From: Anoxybacteroides tepidamans
Lineage (GTDB): Bacteria > Bacillota > Bacilli > Bacillales > Anoxybacillaceae
DNA: 64,000 bases
Direction of reading: 5' to 3'
Assembly: GCF_014201465.1 (NCBI RefSeq)
Contig: NZ_JACHEP010000013.1
Coordinates: 1 to 64,000 of the forward strand
Below are positions 61,627 through 64,000 of this stretch, piece after piece (position 1 is the first letter of the stretch; each line of letters begins with the position of its first letter). Both the position numbers and the translations under genes were made by a program. The notes beneath the pieces are model-generated. The model was not told the origin of the DNA. It saw only the letters and a program-made list of their open reading frames with translations, and did no database searches.

Positions 61627-63348
61627 ATGCTAGCGGAATTGTCCATTAAAAATTTTGCGATTATCGAATCGTTGTCCATTTCGTTTGATAAAGGGCTGAC
61701 GGTATTAACAGGGGAAACGGGCGCCGGGAAGTCAATCATTATTGATGCGATTCATTTGTTAATTGGCGGGCGCGGTTCGGCTGAGTTTGTCCGTTATGGA
61801 GAAGAACGGGCAGAAATTGAAGGGCTATTTTTATTGGATGACGAAATGCATCCGTGTTATGAAAAATGCGCCGAAGTCGGCATTGACATCAGCGAAGGAA
61901 TGGTCGTGTTGCGCCGCGAAATTTCCGTCAGTGGAAAAAGCGTTTGCCGCGTCAACGGAAAATTGGTGACAATGGCGGTATTGCGCGAAATCGGCTCGAC
62001 GCTTGTCGACATTCATGGGCAGCATGAGCATCAAGAATTGATGGACCCAAGCAGGCATCTTCCGTTGCTTGATGAATATGGCGGCAAAGAAATTAGCGCC
62101 GCGCTTGAAGAATATCGCGCCGTATATGAAAAATATGAACACCTGAAAAAGCAACTTCAAAAGTTAAATGAAAATGAGCAACAAATGGCGCATCGCCTTG
62201 ATTTATTAACATTTCAGCTTGATGAAATTCAAAAAGCGAACTTGCAGCCGAACGAAGATGAACAGTTGATGGAAGAAAAAGTGAAAATCATGAACTTCCA
62301 AAAAATTTACGAAGCGCTGAAACATAGCTATGAAGCGCTATATGGCGAACAGCGCGGGCTTGATTGGGTCGGGCTGGCGATGAGCCATCTAGATGATGTC
62401 ACCCATATTGATTCCACACTGAAAGAGGCGTACGAAACGATTGCCAACAGCTATTATTTGCTCGAGGAAATCACTTATAAATTGCGCGATGAGTTAGAAC
62501 AATTAGAATACGATCCAAGCCGTCTCGATTTCATTGAAGGGCGCCTAAACGAAATCAACCATTTGAAACGAAAATACGGGCAAACGGTAGCCGACATTTT
62601 GCAGTATGCAGAAAAAATTGTCGACGAAATCGATACGATTCAAAACCGGGATACGCATATTCATCAGCTCCAAAAAGAGTTGCAGTCGGTCGTTGAAGAT
62701 TTGCTGATTGAGGCGAAAAATGTCACAAGTGTTCGCATGAAACACGCTCAAACGCTTATTCAGCATATTCACCAAGAACTGAAAGATTTATACATGGATA
62801 AAACGCAATTCGATATCGTTTTTGCGAAGCGACAAGGGGCGCTAGATGCCCCGCTTATCGATGGGGTGCCGATAAAATTTCACGAAGACGGCGTCGATGT
62901 TATCGAGTTTTATCTTTCGACGAACGTCGGCGAACCGCTCAAACCGCTTGCGAAAGTCGCCTCTGGCGGGGAATTATCGCGCATCATGCTGGCATTAAAA
63001 AGCATTTTCTCGAAGCATCAAGGAGTCACATCGATCATTTTTGACGAGGTCGATACAGGGGTCAGCGGCCGCGTGGCACAAGCTATTGCTGAAAAAATTT
63101 ACCGCGTGTCCGTCGGTTCGCAAGTGCTTTGCATTTCCCATTTGCCGCAAGTCGCGGCGATGGCTGATACGCATTTGTTGATCTCAAAAGAAACGGACGG
63201 AAGCCGTACGAAAACATCGGTTAAAGCGTTGACTGATGAAGAAAAAATTAAAGAAATCGGCCGAATGATTTCCGGTGTTGAAATTACGGAATTAACAAAA
63301 GAGCATGCAAAAGAATTGCTCGAATTAGCCGCGAAAATAAAAGGATGA
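61627..63348 (+). CDS. recN: DNA repair ATPase RecN
   Basis: A 573-residue SMC-like protein recruited early to double-strand breaks. Walker A TVLTGETGAGKSIIIDAIHLLIGGR, coiled coils about 155-210 and 300-370, signature KVASGGELSRIMLALK, Walker B SIIFDEVDTGVSGRVAQAIAEK. ATG 61627 after GGGGTGATTCCAAC. Full length. Confidence 0.96.
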   Translation: MLAELSIKNFAIIESLSISFDKGLTVLTGETGAGKSIIIDAIHLLIGGRGSAEFVRYGEERAEIEGLFLLDDEMHPCYEKCAEVGIDISEGMVVLRREISVSGKSVCRVNGKLVTMAVLREIGSTLVDIHGQHEHQELMDPSRHLPLLDEYGGKEISAALEEYRAVYEKYEHLKKQLQKLNENEQQMAHRLDLLTFQLDEIQKANLQPNEDEQLMEEKVKIMNFQKIYEALKHSYEALYGEQRGLDWVGLAMSHLDDVTHIDSTLKEAYETIANSYYLLEEITYKLRDELEQLEYDPSRLDFIEGRLNEINHLKRKYGQTVADILQYAEKIVDEIDTIQNRDTHIHQLQKELQSVVEDLLIEAKNVTSVRMKHAQTLIQHIHQELKDLYMDKTQFDIVFAKRQGALDAPLIDGVPIKFHEDGVDVIEFYLSTNVGEPLKPLAKVASGGELSRIMLALKSIFSKHQGVTSIIFDEVDTGVSGRVAQAIAEKIYRVSVGSQVLCISHLPQVAAMADTHLLISKETDGSRTKTSVKALTDEEKIKEIGRMISGVEITELTKEHAKELLELAAKIKG

Positions 63349-63351
63349 AAG

Positions 63352-63377
63352 GCTATCCATTATGGGTAGCTTTTTTT
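63352..63377 (+). terminator. recN terminator
   Basis: GCTATCC-ATTAT-GGGTAGC with one G-T pair, followed by seven T. Confidence 0.82.
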
Positions 63378-63473
63378 ATGGGCGAAACGATTATATTTAT
63401 GGCGATTAAGGCAAAATTAAAACTGTAGCCACATTTTTAAAGGTGTAGGTGGGAGCGAGGAGAGTGAAAAGGC

Positions 63474-64000
63474 TTGAGCGCAGAAATAATAAGAAAAATG
63501 ATGGGGATCTTTCTCCTTGTTTCATTTGTTGTGATTAGTATGTCAAAACCGATGAAAGAGTATTTGCACATTCCGAAGCAAATTGTGATGTTTGAAGAAG
63601 AAAAGGTAAGTTTCGCTTCTGCCTTTCCCGTTCATGCCGAAATGAAAGGAACTTCTCATTCAGTTGATGTTATAAAAACAGAGGATTCGCTTTCGATCGC
63701 AGCGAAGCAGCGCAATGATGGGCAAATGATTTTAAATATGGGAGGAATGCCAATTAAACAAGTCAATGTCAAAATACTCCCGAGCTTAAAAGTCATTCCT
63801 GGTGGACAGTCGATCGGAGTAAAATTAAATACATTAGGCGTTCTTGTTGTTGGCTATCACCTTGTCGAAACGGAAGATGGGAAAAAATCGCCAGGAGAAT
63901 TGGCAGGGATTCAAGTAGGAGATATTATTACGAATGTAAATGGAAAAGAAATTGAAAAAATGAGCGACCTTTCGCCATTTATTGAAGAGGCGGGAAAAAC
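63474..64000 (+). CDS. spoIVB: SpoIVB peptidase, N-terminal part
   Basis: The first 175 or so codons of the forespore serine peptidase that triggers pro-sigma-K processing. TTG 63474 after GCGAGGAGAGTGAAAAGGC gives [24 protein letters not shown], a signal-anchor, then [38 protein letters not shown] and the PDZ domain ([22 protein letters not shown]). The protease domain is beyond the window. This is the expected gene after recN. Confidence 0.93.
   Translation, partial: MSAEIIRKMMGIFLLVSFVVISMSKPMKEYLHIPKQIVMFEEEKVSFASAFPVHAEMKGTSHSVDVIKTEDSLSIAAKQRNDGQMILNMGGMPIKQVNVKILPSLKVIPGGQSIGVKLNTLGVLVVGYHLVETEDGKKSPGELAGIQVGDIITNVNGKEIEKMSDLSPFIEEAGK

Overview
The window comes from the chromosome of a thermophilic, spore-forming Bacillaceae close to Anoxybacillus/Geobacillus. 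The evidence is the gene order from 22 kb to the right end, which matches the Bacillus subtilis comG-yqzE-yqhGH-gcv-yqhL-lipM-mntR-yqhOPQR-aroQ-yqhT-efp-yqhV-spoIIIA-accBC-yqhY-nusB-folD-xseAB-ispA-dxs-yqxC-ahrC-recN-spoIVB block, together with a B12-dependent ribonucleotide reductase, a spore photoproduct lyase and a tandem glycine riboswitch. The genus is inferred from content and codon style, not from a search.

From 1 to about 22,170 is the right-hand part of a siphovirus-type prophage: late regulator, HNH nuclease, HK97-type packaging and head genes (terminase, portal, ClpP-like protease, capsid), connectors, tail genes including a tail-assembly chaperone with a frameshift extension, tape measure, distal tail and fibre genes, holin and an amidase lysin. 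The lysin is broken: an HNH gene sits in its first codons and the rebuilt 5' end carries an in-frame TAG. After lysis come a secreted nuclease on the minus strand, a small XRE regulator, and an operon of a small membrane protein, an FtsK-like ATPase and a replication-relaxation (RlxA-like) protein. Integrase and left end lie outside the window.

The prophage ends inside comGA. At 22,173 to 22,568 only the C-terminal part of the ComGA ATPase remains, followed by intact-looking comGB to comGG. Next is a decayed shikimate kinase gene, then yqzE, the minus-strand yqhG/yqhH pair, and a glycine riboswitch controlling gcvT-gcvPA-gcvPB.

From 34.5 to 38.8 kb is the class II ribonucleotide reductase gene nrdJ, preceded by two NrdR boxes and split by two group I introns. 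The first is ORF-less, about 348 nt. The second is about 1.2 kb and carries in its P8 loop a PD-(D/E)XK-type homing endonuclease gene that has a frameshift in an A6 run. Both introns interrupt highly conserved codons; the second lies directly after the active-site NPCG motif.

The rest is core genome: splB, mntR, a patatin-like lipase, YqhP/Q/R, 3-dehydroquinase, peptidase YqhT, EF-P, the eight-gene spoIIIA operon (forespore-mother cell channel), acetyl-CoA carboxylase accB/accC, yqhY, and a nusB-folD-xseAB-ispA cluster followed by dxs-tlyA-argR-recN and the start of spoIVB. Upstream of nusB, behind an extended -10 promoter, lies a roughly 200-nt leader that can form two long nested hairpins; it is the best candidate here for an unassigned structured RNA.
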